Below are positions 46,702 to 57,407 of a DNA stretch of 64,000 nt, in pieces. The notes below the pieces were generated by a model, which ran no database searches, was not told the DNA's origin, and saw nothing but the letters and a program-made list of their open reading frames with translations. The stretch is from contig JANPYM010000002.1 in assembly GCA_025890175.1 (NCBI GenBank), positions 3,488,391 through 3,552,390 on the forward strand, written 5' to 3'. This DNA is from Ciborinia camelliae (taxonomy: Eukaryota > Ascomycota > Leotiomycetes > Helotiales > Sclerotiniaceae). Numbering within the stretch: the first letter of the stretch is position 1; each line of letters begins with the position of its first letter. Both the position numbers and the translations under genes were made by a program.

Positions 46702-48259
46702 GATGAATGTTTGTTCGGGATTATTTGTGCCAACTGTTGGATTATAGGTTTCTGTCGATAAGAGCTGGGCTACCTGATGGAGCTGGCTGTGCTTTGGTTG
46801 ATACAGCAATTTCAAGGATTATTTTAGCTTCTGGATAGTCAATGTGGCTGGTGTCACGCTTTGAGCTGATCCATCTAGGTAGTACCTACCTAGATGGGTT
46901 CCAACCTTTTACTTTTTTTGCATCTCTACCTACCTAGATAGCTTGAGATACCTAGTTGAAATCACATTTAAACAAATACCTACCGTAGATATCCAATATC
47001 AATTTGACCATTCAGACAATCAGAAACACACAGTGGAAAGATTGTATGAAGTGAACTGCCCGTTTGTGAAACATGGACATGGCATGACGCAACCGCTTGC
47101 ATCTCCAAAGCACATGACGGAAGTAGAAGTAGGAAGTAACATGAATCAATACTTATTAGTCCTTAAGTAACTATCATTCTTTCAAGAAAAGTGCCGGCCT
47201 ATTCGTCAGTTTGCCCTGGCAGAGCCATGGCCATATATAAAATCGATGATCTCGGGCACTCCCCCCTTCATCAGTAGATACTAGATACCTGACCGGACAA
47301 TTAAGTCCGGAATCTTCGAATTGTATTTAGTCAACCCAAAGAATTATTTTTCAGATACTCTTTCTACTAGTATTGATGGGAGGTCTTCCATCGCCATAGG
47401 TAAGTAGCGCTGGGCAATTATAAGTTGTAAATGGGTGGGAAAGCAAAGATTATTGCAGTATACTACCTAGGTACCTAGTAGTATCTACCTACTCGCTTTT
47501 ACTAGGTATATTATATGCATGTACCCTTGGACCTCATTGATGGTGTTCCCCGCACTGATTTCCCTTTTCATCCTCGCCTCACTCCGCATTTCCAGCCAGC
47601 ATTGTATCACGCTGCCAGACAAAACATCGATATCCAACCACCATACGTTCACCAACTCGACTTCTAGATCAATCCTCGTATGGGGGATGACAATTCAAGT
47701 TTGGAGATGGTCGAATGATAGGATCGCTTGAGTTTGATGATTGCGGGGTATAGGGAGTTTCAAGGGTCCCTATAGAAGATCCTGCCACATTCTTCTAGCT
47801 TTGGCCTCATCGTACGTCACTTCCCCATCATCCTGCTTGCTTGCTTGCTTGCTTGCCAGAAGCTTGATTAGTTGATATGAACTCCTTGAGTTTATATACT
47901 AATAGATAGTTTCTTCCCTTAAAATAAACCGCAAAGTCAATTTCTTCTTATAAGTGATGCTAAAGCTCAATTGACATTCCTCTCTTTCAATTACTACCAA
48001 TATTAGTGATACCGTGATCCGGGGCCCTTTACGTTTGCTTTGTTCGTAACTCTTCTTTGGTATGTAACTATTTATCTGTTCGCCCCTTTCCATATGCCAG
48101 TTTCAAGGTGACTAAACAGAAATTCACTCACCTAGCCTCAGCCTCTTTCACAACCAAGACACTTTACTTCCTTGATAAAGACAGCCACCATCAACAAGTA
48201 CTATTCAACATCCTCCTTAACTCTTGAACTACATCAAATACAACTTTCGCAACTTCACA
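46702..48259. other. Divergent promoter region, LAP1 and DUF1774 gene
   Basis: 1.56 kb without a supported gene. Several CTACCTAGGTA/CTACCTAGATGG palindromes (46874-46890, 46930-46940, 47464-47480), five CTTG units at 47833-47856 and CT-rich DNA before 48260. Confidence 0.6.
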
Positions 48260-49330
48260 ATGAGTCCTTCAATTGCGCAAGGTACGTCCTCTTAGGAAAT
48301 CCCTTTCAGTATTGTCAACTATTGGCTAAAGGTATGGTATACAGCAAATCCATTCGCGCGGCGGGATACCCACCCAGTCCAAGCAATCTGGACATACAAA
48401 ATATGTACGATTATATCTTGGTTGTTGGTGGTAGTGGTCACTTTTTACTACAACTTCAATGCACCCCAAGATGATAAGCATTCCTGGCGCCATACTATTT
48501 GGGAACAGAATAAGATACATCACACACCATTTGCCATGAACGCCTTCATTGCCTCTTTTTATTGGTATGGCTCTATATACTTGAGACCAACCCAGAGCTC
48601 AGAGTGTTAACATACAAGCTCAGGCTATTCCTCTTCATTCTACAAATTGGATATGTTCTTCACCTCTTCAGCGACGAGGTTGAGCATGTTAACGCCGCAG
48701 CATCCGTCGGAAGTCATTTTATCGTCAATAATCTCTTCCAATTTGCCTTCGTTATGCTATTCGTTCGCTCTCACTTCATATGGGCGGAGATCATGTTGAT
48801 CATCAACTTCTTCAATCTTTCCTCCCTCTATTTCCGTCATAACACTACTCCAAGGTTCGTTCATATGCCGGCTACCTCTGGTCCACTTGCTTGGACGTTT
48901 GTAGCTTTGTATTGGAATGGAGCTATTGCGGTTGGTGCTCATAACCTTGCTGCACGCATCGTCGCAAATGTTGCAATTTGGGGAATCTTGGTCTATGGTC
49001 TATTCTTCCTTGCTGTTTATAAGGTAGGCCTCACCTGATTCAAACTGCAAGCTTTAGCTATAAATAAACACAACAATACTTACGATTTATTAGGATTATA
49101 CCATGGGGTTTGCCCTTAGTATTATCACCGCAGCAATTGGAGTCGGCCAATTCTTCACAAAAGTATTTGCCCTTCAATGGATCTTTGCTTTTGCAATAAT
49201 GGGTACTCTCTTCCTTGCTACATTGGTCATTGCCATTCCTGGAATTTTCGGCAAAGAGATCTCATTCAGAAGAGGAACACCACTTGCTTCTGAGGATCAA
49301 GAGAGAGCTCCTCTTTTGGACGACAACTAA
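48260..49330 (+). CDS. DUF1774-family multi-spanning membrane protein
   Basis: Fungal membrane protein of unknown function. Four exons: 48260-48281, 48345-48564, 48624-49023, 49094-49330; 292 residues. The spliced N terminus MSPSIAQANPFARRDTHPVQ is typical of this family, followed by about seven hydrophobic spans (for example TIISWLLVVVVTFYY, LFLFILQIGYVLHLFS, FAFAIMGTLFLATLVIAI). Between spans lies the conserved loop HHTPFAMNAFIASFYW. The tail ends in an acidic, dileucine-like segment (RAPLLDDN), which may direct it to vacuole or endosome; that is inference. Introns are 59-70 bp. Confidence 0.85.
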
Positions 49331-50265
49331 ATTGGTCGAAACGAACGACATCTCATGATTCTAATCACTTCAATACCTTGGTCAAGAAAATCCTTACTGC
49401 TAAGGTCGGTCGAAAATTGAAACAATACCTAATGCGGGAGAGTGTTCAAGATGGTACGGTGCTAGCAGTGTTACGGATACTCCTCTGGGTTAATGGGCGT
49501 CATGCATGGATTTGAGAGATGTTCTTTCATCATTGTGTTTTCCTTTTGGTTTTCAGCAGGTGTGGTATGCAATAATGCGATATCTATTTACAATTCTGGG
49601 TTCAGGGTTATCAGACAAAATGAATCTACGTATGCATCATCAGTATATTATTCTCTTCTGATAATTTTCGTGATCCAAACGTACCATCTGACTTGATGAA
49701 CACCTCGTGGCCCATATATAATCATAGATTAACCTTCACCACTCGGAACTATCTAAGGCTCAAGTGCTTCAATGATGAATACTAGGTAGGTACTGTCCAA
49801 GTGTCCAAGTATTATAATAAGTAGACGTGATTTTGAAGATTTACAATATGCCCATTCTGATGATAAGATAGGTATCGTACCTACCTACCTATAAACTTCA
49901 AAAACTTCGAGGCCGGTCAATTGATGATGATGAGGATTATTCATAGATTATTAATAGATTATTAATAGACGCATGCGGGTACCCAGGAGCTAGGTAGGTA
50001 CGCAAGAAACCCCTGTCGTACTAGCGTACTAGACTACTAGACTTAATCATCGCGATAAACAGGTCCGAGCTTCGAAGTTTCTTATCCGATGATAGTTGAA
50101 AAAAAAACATCAATCGATTATTTGATGTTTCCATAGAAACACAATTTTGATTTCGAAGTGCTTCCCCGCCATATCCCATGCCATTACAGATGAAGAGCGA
50201 CATGTATAGCATCGGTATGAGACAACTTCACTTCACACTATCTATATGAATGACATCTACACAAC
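49331..50265. other. Intergenic
   Basis: 935 bp. No gene seen. Short repeats: ACCTACCTACCT near 49878-49890 and three AATAGATTATT-type units near 49940-49968. Confidence 0.6.
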
Positions 50266-53200
50266 ATGCAACGAGCATTCCCATTGCCCGTCAATGTAGG
50301 CACCGACATCTGCCAAATTAGTCGCATCGGCGATATTCTGACGAAGCAGCAATCAAAATATGCGCATCGATTCATCCGGAGGCTACTCACTCCCCAGGAG
50401 CAAGTGTGGTACCGACCGCGACTATTACCATTGATCGAGTATCTTCATTTTATGGAAAGGAGGGAGTTCAGTCAAGTGAAGAATGAAAAGCGAAAAAGAA
50501 AGGAGGCAAAAGGGCTAGAGGCTCTGATAGGGCTTGCTGCACCGAAAGAAATCCCTCTGCTAAGCCAAACAGCCGCGAGTAGTGAACCTGTGGGTACTTT
50601 AATATGGTCGCCTTACACGCAAGACTGTCCGAAGAGGTTGACAATAGTGGAAGAGGAAGCAATCTTAAATCATTTGAGAAAAAAAGTGCCAGGAGTTGCT
50701 AGGTTTCTGGCTGGTCGGTGGGTCGATCCAAATATGTATAACAGTAGGTTGTGGCTGACTTTACTCTTTTCAGGTTTGCGGCCAAGGAAGCAGCAAAAAA
50801 AGCGTTTAGCAAACGAAAATTAGGCTTCCATGATATCACGATTGATAATCCATCTATGGATAACCTTAGATCAACAGCGCCGATCACACTGATCAGATCT
50901 GACAACGGAAGAGAGGATCAGATAGTACCGATGAGCATAAGTCATGATGGAGATTATGCGACCGCTGTGTGTATGTCTTGTGAGGACATTGCTCCTCCAC
51001 CTCAACTAGATTTTCAAGATATAGAACCACTTTTAGCAAGGCTTCTCGACGAAATGACGATTAAACGGTTATCTCTTCATGCCTTCGTCAGGTCGTCATA
51101 CGCTGATACATATCAACGAAGACGAACCCCGGCTAAATCACTAGAGAGGTTTACGACTCCACTCCAGAAGATACCTGTGAAATCAACAACTCCCATCACG
51201 GGAAGGTTGTCAGAAATTTTTAATCCTATTCCAGGTGGTGGATCCAACGTCCCGACTGCGGAGATCAAGAGTGGTCTGGGTGTTTCAGAAGCTTCAAATA
51301 TTGTTCAACCAAAAGTCTCTTCTTCCCTCATCACGGGAAGGTTGTCAGAAATTTTGAATCCTATTCCAGGTGGTGTATCCAACGTCCCGACTGCGGAGAT
51401 CAAGAGTGGTCTGGGTGTTTCAGAAGCTTCAAATATTGTTCAACCAGAAGTCTCTTCTTCCCCCATCAATAACCCGGCAATCGAAATTAATCCGAATGTT
51501 TCAAGAGTTTCAAATCCTACTCAACCAGAAACCTCTTTACTTTTTCCTGATCGCCCAAAGATTAAATACCATATAGATGCTGCCTCCAATTATAACAATG
51601 CCGATCTCCTGAACAAATCCTTTGAGCGAATTCTCGAAAGGATTCAACCAGAAGTCTCTTCTTCCCCTATCAATAACCCGGCGATCGAAATTAATCCGAA
51701 TGTTTCAAGAGTTTCAAATCCTACTCAACCAGAAACCTCTTTACCCTCTCCTGGTCGCCCAAGGATTAAATACCATATAAGTGAAAAATTTAAGCGAACT
51801 CTCGAAAGGATTCAACCAGAAGTCTCTTCTTCCCCCATCAATGACCCGGCGATCGAAATTAATCCGAATGTTTCAAGAGTTTCAAATCCTACTCAACCAG
51901 AAACCTCTTTACCCTCTCCTGATTGCCCAAGGATTAAATACCATATAAGTGAAAAATTTAAGCGAACTCTCGAAAGGATTCAACCAGAAGTCTCTTCTTC
52001 CCCCATCAATAACCCGGCGATCGAAATTAATCCGAATGTTTCAAGAGTTTCAAATCCTACTCAACCAGAAACCTCTTTACCCTCTCCTGGTCGCCCAAGG
52101 ATTAAATACCATATAAGTGCTGCCTCCAATTATATCAATGGCGAGCTCCTGAACGAAAACTTTAACAATGGCGAGCTCGTGAACGAAAACTTTAAGCGAA
52201 TTCTCGAAAGGATTCAACCAGAAGATTATCATTCTAGGGGCTTCCAAGGGACTGGCTACCAACCAACTGACAGTCAACCAACTAATAGTCAATCAACTGA
52301 TAATCAATCAACTGATAATCAATCAACTGACAATCAACTAACTAATAATCAATCAATTGATAATCAACCAACTGATAGCCAATCAACTAACAATCAACCA
52401 ACTGACAGTCAACCAACTGACAATCAACCAACTGACAGTCAACCAACTGACAGTCAACCAACTAACAATCAACCAACTGACAATCAACCAACTGACAGTC
52501 AACCAACTGACAGTCAACCAACTGACAGTCAACCAACTGACAGTCAACCAACTGACAGTCAACCAACTGGCGATCAAGTCAAGGACTATCCCTCAATGTA
52601 TCATTCAAAGATTGCCAGGGAATATTCCTCAAGGAGCCTCCCACGGATAGACAATAGGTCAACCAGTGACGCCCAAAATATTAAAGAGACTGCACAGCCC
52701 TCCAAGGATGGTTGTCAACCTGGCGATTGGATATGTGCCGAAGGCGGGTGTGGCTTCCAAAATATTGTTCGGAATTACAAATGTGTGAGTTGTGGCACTG
52801 ACCGCCTTAAAGGCTGGGTCAATTACGTAGACCTAGACAGTAGCCACAACAAACAGTTGGCAGAGTTTGCAAATTACACTGGGCTTCCATTCGACATTGG
52901 TTCTGCAAAGGAAGCAGAGAAGAAAGAGAGGATAGAAAACCGCAAGGCGGTGCTGCAAACCCGAAATCAAAGTATTTATGGACTACCAACATATTTAGAT
53001 CCCAAGCTTATCAAAAAGAATGTCGAGAATTGTCTTCGTATTAAGGGATTACCTTTTGACACAACAAAAGAAGATTTACTAGAAGCTTTCAAAGGAAAAT
53101 GTACAGCCTTCAAAGCATATGTAAATTTAACGCCAGAGGGACAAATCCATGCCTCGATCATTTTGTCACGACATACCGAAGCTAATAAATTACGACATCA

Positions 53201-53561
53201 ATCCAAAAAACCCGAACTTTTACCAGTGATAAGAGGACGAAGGTTGGAGATGATAAAAATGGATGACTGGTTAAGGGAGCTCTTGAGGGAATATGGGTCG
53301 GGGGCTCGGACATGGAACTGGATAGCAGATTTCTGGACCACGGATGTATTCCACGCCTACAATTCAACGGAGTGCGATCAGAATGCGCAACAACAACAGA
53401 AGCGATGGGAAGCGATCATATTAGAGAAAGAAAAGATCGAGTTACAGAAGGAAGAAAGGAGAAAAAAGAAGCTTGCGAAGCAGGAAGAAAAACGTCGGAA
53501 AAAATATGAGAAGGGGGAGCGTGAAAAGGGGGGGAGTGGCAGACCCAGAAGCATAGAATAA
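50266..53561 (+). CDS. Fusion: AcpS/type II phosphopantetheinyl transferase + repeats + RanBP2 zinc finger + RRM
   Basis: Two exons, 50266-50717 and 50774-53561 (intron 56 bp), one open frame of 1079 residues. Residues about 8-225 are an AcpS-like 4'-phosphopantetheinyl transferase, the kind that activates the mitochondrial acyl carrier protein with CoA: VGTDICQI (Asp14), RRLLTPQEQ, GRFAAKEA (Glu156, rebuilt by the splice) and SISHDGDYATAV. Such enzymes normally end soon after. Here the frame continues with a Ser/Pro/Asn-rich linker of two 45-residue and three to four 56-residue repeats (about 290-650), about 20 pentapeptides QPTDS/N (about 650-755), a RanBP2-type zinc finger (about 800-828; WIC, CGF, N, CVSC), an RRM-like domain (about 900-975; CLRIKGLPFDTTKEDLLEAF) and a Lys/Glu-rich coiled-coil tail. 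No stop or splice site separates the halves. The second half would bind RNA. Whether both work as one protein is unknown; no clear presequence is seen. Confidence 0.85.
51195..51464. repeat. 135-bp in-frame repeat (two copies)
   Basis: Two nearly identical 135-bp units, starting at about 51195 and 51330, code 45 residues with GRLSEI.NPIPGG and TAEIKSGLGVSEAS. Confidence 0.9.
51441..52214. repeat. 168-bp in-frame repeat array
   Basis: Units start with a CAACCAGAAGTCTC block at 51441, 51645, 51813 and 51981; the last three spacings are 204, 168 and 168 bp, and a diverged end comes at 52215. Each unit codes about 56 residues including NPAIEINPNVSRVSNPTQPE. The longer first spacing and the last unit carry an extra AASNYNNADLL-like insert. 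Copies are almost identical, pointing to recent expansion. Confidence 0.9.
52257..52575. repeat. 15-bp minisatellite coding QPTDS pentapeptides
   Basis: About 21 tandem 15-bp units of the type CAACCAACTGACAGT; the first units are diverged (QSTDN, QLTNN), the last five almost identical, which suggests growth at the 3' end. The reverse strand shows a matching artefact frame. Confidence 0.95.
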
Positions 53562-55255
53562 AATGGGACACGGGGAGAGGGAAGGCGGGGTGGAAGCGAA
53601 GTAAGGGTAGGATGATGATATTCTTGGAAATATCTAGATGCGGGCACGAAATACCGCCTTTGTCGTCTCAATGTTCAATGCCGAAATCTCTTGTACATAT
53701 ACTTATTATATCCCATCCGCTACAATTGTATACAACATCCATGACCGAATTCATGGTCAAGATTCGTTTCCCCCTCTTTGTATCTCATCTCATCTCATCT
53801 CATATCATTTCCATGGATACGACAATAGTCAGTCCCTTGGCTAATAGGCACAAAGTAAACCTGACTTTCAAATGATTGGATCGGAGGGGATAAAGACGGA
53901 AGATGGAAGATGAGAATCGATTGGGTCATGTGAATATACTTTATATATATATATATATGCCTACCTACTGATAATTCGTTTCTGACATGCAGTTTCTGGA
54001 GATTATAACTAATAGATAGACAGGAAGGAAGGAAGGAAGGAAGGAGGTGGTTCATTCTCAATATTTCTATGAGAAGCAAACACCGCGCTTGTAGGGAGTA
54101 GGTAGGTAGGTAGGTAGGTAGCAATGATAAGTAGGTAGGTAATAAAAGTATTTCTCGGAATCGAGAATGCGTTCAGGCGAATAGTGGGAAGTTGGACGCA
54201 TTCAATGGGTTGAAAGTCTAGAGAGTCCTGGGGTAGGGCTGTGAATGAAAAGAAATTCTCGTTGCCTAGGTATCTAATGGTAATCATTGTGTGAATAAGT
54301 AGTGACTTTTTTCAATACTTCAGAATCCAGATTGAGCATCTTGTACCCAGTATCCTGTTTGCCGGCCCGCATTTACTGATCTTTCTCTGAGCATGGAAAG
54401 CTTATTATTTCTTATACCCTCGAATTATCGACTAGTCGCCTAATCGACATCGAATACCCTCATTCATTCATTCATAATTTATAATTCATCTAACCTTTAA
54501 ACATCAAGCCCCAACTGTCCAATATCATCCCAAGCAATCAACCTAGATACCTAGGTAGTAGTAGTAACTACCCATCAAACACACCAGTCAAAAAATGCGG
54601 AATATAACGGGCATAAATAAGATGATTGATTATCAAGCCTGTTGGATGGAGATCCCTTCCTTACTATATAAATCCCCAGCGAATCTTCACGACTTGTAAC
54701 GACAACCAATACAGTCGGAGTCATTTCATGAAGCAAGTAGGTACCTACTTACCGGTCCTCATGAGACAGACACCTTATTACGAGCTTTCGTCTTGGAAGC
54801 CTGGAAACTTTTAATACATTCAATGGCTTGAATCTTGAACTTTTGCTATATACCCGACGGAAGAAAAAATCCAAGATTGTTCAGACAGCAAGCAAGTGAT
54901 TGGAAATATGATACATATCACGCGAAATTCATATACAATCTTGATAAGTATTCATTTTTCTTATGTGGTAATGGAACGACTGGTTTTTGATATCCTAATT
55001 GTATTACCATACTATAATTATCCGCTAGCTGTTCTTATATGTAAAATATATGAGTAGTGACGTAAGATGCGAGGTAAAAGCAGAAGAGAAACTGTATGTA
55101 CAGATATAAAACGTCTCATCCACGTGTACCATGCATACATTATTATTTATTGAATTGGTCTGTGGCGAGTACAAAATCTGGGTAGAATATATACAGAGAG
55201 AAAATAGAACAAAAAGAAATTGTTTTCCTTGCTATTACATTGACCCCCTTCTCAA
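53562..55255. other. Intergenic between convergent genes
   Basis: 1.7 kb without a supported gene. Contains TCATC units near 53785-53805, a TA run at 53943-53957, GGAA units at 54022-54043, GTAG units at 54097-54122, and an ACCTAGGTA palindrome near 54548. Confidence 0.6.
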
Positions 55256-57407
55256 TTACAGCCAACCCCCTTCCACAGCATTCTGACCTATGGCTGGTGG
55301 ACTATGCTGTCTTCCCATTCCTACTACTCTCGGTGGACCACTTTGTCCCATATGTAACCCCGCATTTGGATTATACAAAATGCGCACCTCCTCACCTCCT
55401 TGATCACCCATCTGATGTCTCTGCGCGGGTGCATCGTTATTACTACCGAGCCTCCTCTCCGGCATTTTCGGTGCAGAATTTGGTGACGGACTATTTCTCG
55501 TCCTCAACCCTGAGGGTACCCATCCAGATTGTCGGATATTGTTACTCATGGCGGCTTCCTCTTCAGTTTCATTTGAATTTGAAGTTTCGGTTCCTTCTTT
55601 TTCAGCTCGGCCTTTGCGCGAGAAGTTGCGACGGGTGCCGGGTTTGGTAGAGTCGGAGTCTTGGCGCGGGAGAAAGGAGTCGTTGGGGGGTGACATGGAT
55701 TCGGCGCCCATGGCGGTGGTTATATCAGCATAGAGGGAGGGCATGGCGGGCATAGGTTCGTTTTGGTGGTCGGCGGAAGTAGATCGGTCATCTGTGGGAT
55801 CGTAGGTGCGGCGATCGCCGGTTAAAGCGAGATGCCAGTTTGGTTTTGAGGGTTTGTGAATAATGGGGGTTTGGATGCCTTCCATTATGTCAAGAGGTGG
55901 GAGATCAGCGGTAGGAGGGAGAGTGTAGGGGCTTGTGGTAGGGACTTGAGCCGGGGATATGCTTAGAGGAGGTGGAGAGCGAGAGGGACGAGGACGGAGA
56001 GCTTGTGGTTCAGGGGATGAGGAATTATAGTAAGGCCGGGGCTCGGGAGATTGGGGTGGGTAGTAATGTTGAGATTTGGGTGATGGTGGTGGGTGGTAAG
56101 ATTCTAAAGAAGGTGGGCCACGTAATCGAGAAGGGTCATCAGGCTCTAGGAGTATTTCGGAGTGTGGTGGTTGGAATGGATCTGGTATATGGGATGGTGA
56201 GCGAAGGTCACGGGCGTAGAGGTCGGGGGTAGGTGCTTCGAGGGGTTCATTTCCGGCAGGGGTAACAGGTCGATTGTAGGCAGATTGGAAGACAGGTGCA
56301 TAGCCTAGGTTGTTGGTATTGCTCATTTGAGAGTAATGATCTTGAGGTTTTGGTGAGTTGTGTCCAAATTGAACTGAAGATTGGATCGGTTGTGGAGAGG
56401 GGGTTGGATTAGGAACTGATTCAAATGTCGCTTTTGAGAGTCTTTTTCTGGAGAGGTGCGTCAGTCAATCCCGGTATAGTACGATATCCGAACAAAACTT
56501 ACGCAGAAGTTGCACCGCGAGGCTCGCTTGACTCTCGTTTGTTTCCTCTTTTGCGAATGAGGAAGAAGGCTGCCACTGATGCTCCTATGATGACAACCAG
56601 AGCACCAACAGTTCCACCAACGATCGCCCCCGTATTTGAGCCTCCCTTAGATGTTGCAGCTGCAGAGACTGTCGATTCCGGAGCTGAAGCTGTGAGTGAT
56701 CCCTTACCCGCAACAGCCGGAGTTGTAGACTGCGATAGAGTTCCAGCCGTAGAAGTTGGGAATGAAGTTGCAGCTCCAAAATTACTAGGATTTTGAATGG
56801 TGATTGTTGGGTTAAAGGTAACTCCAGTATATACAATTTGTAGGCCAGGATTCGTAGGTTGACCGGCAAAGGTGGTAGCTGCTGTAACATTGGCCGTTGA
56901 GGGGCCACATCCAAATTGAACATAATTTTCTGGGTAATTGATTCTGTAACAGTTTGAACTTACGGGGCTGTGAATATGTTAGATAATTTATTGGATAATT
57001 TCGTACCTTTTTACTAACCATGATAATACCCCATTATTGATTAAAAAAGAATTTGAAGCATATCCAGCACTATTATGATCGATACAAGTCGTGTATAAAC
57101 CATCCGTACAAGGGATAGGGTCTGCTCCAGCGGAGGAGGTCGGACAGCATCCAACAAATACATGCGAAGTATCATGAATACATGAAGATCCGCTTGCACA
57201 GCCCACTGGTTGAGCTAAGTTTCCTCCAACCCAACCACATACATCGACATCGATTGAGCCTCTCTTAAACAGGCCCCGAGGATCTGGGATCGTAGTCGTT
57301 GGTCGTGGTGACCATTCATCTGATTTATATGTAGCTGTCTGTTGAGCTGGTATGGCGTTTATAACTTCAAACAAGTTAAAAAACAAAAGTAATATCAAAG
57401 AAGACAT
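55256..57407 (-). CDS. Single-pass membrane protein with Cys-rich ectodomain and Pro-rich cytoplasmic tail
   Basis: Three exons: 57407-57019, 56967-56503, 56447-55256; 681 residues. Signal peptide at about 1-18 (hydrophobic, ends VINA). Ectodomain to about 240 with at least ten Cys (CGWVGGN, VGCASGSSC, VGCCPTSSAG, CYRINYPENYVQFGC) and a Ser/Thr/Ala-rich stalk; one membrane span at about 243-267 (AIVGGTVGALVVIIGASVAA) followed by a basic stop-transfer RKRGNKR. The cytoplasmic tail of about 400 residues is disordered, Pro/Ser/Tyr-rich with many SPEP and PPPSP motifs and could recruit SH3 or kinase partners. The plan resembles fungal wall-stress or surface sensors, but the ectodomain is not a recognised WSC domain. 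Function unknown. Both introns (51 and 55 bp) join in phase. Confidence 0.8.

Noticed and set aside
46702..46815. Upstream Met for the leucine aminopeptidase
   Set aside because: It would bury the signal peptide 38 residues inside the protein.
52383..52577. Minus-strand SWLTV repeat frame
   Set aside because: Reverse of the QPTDS minisatellite.
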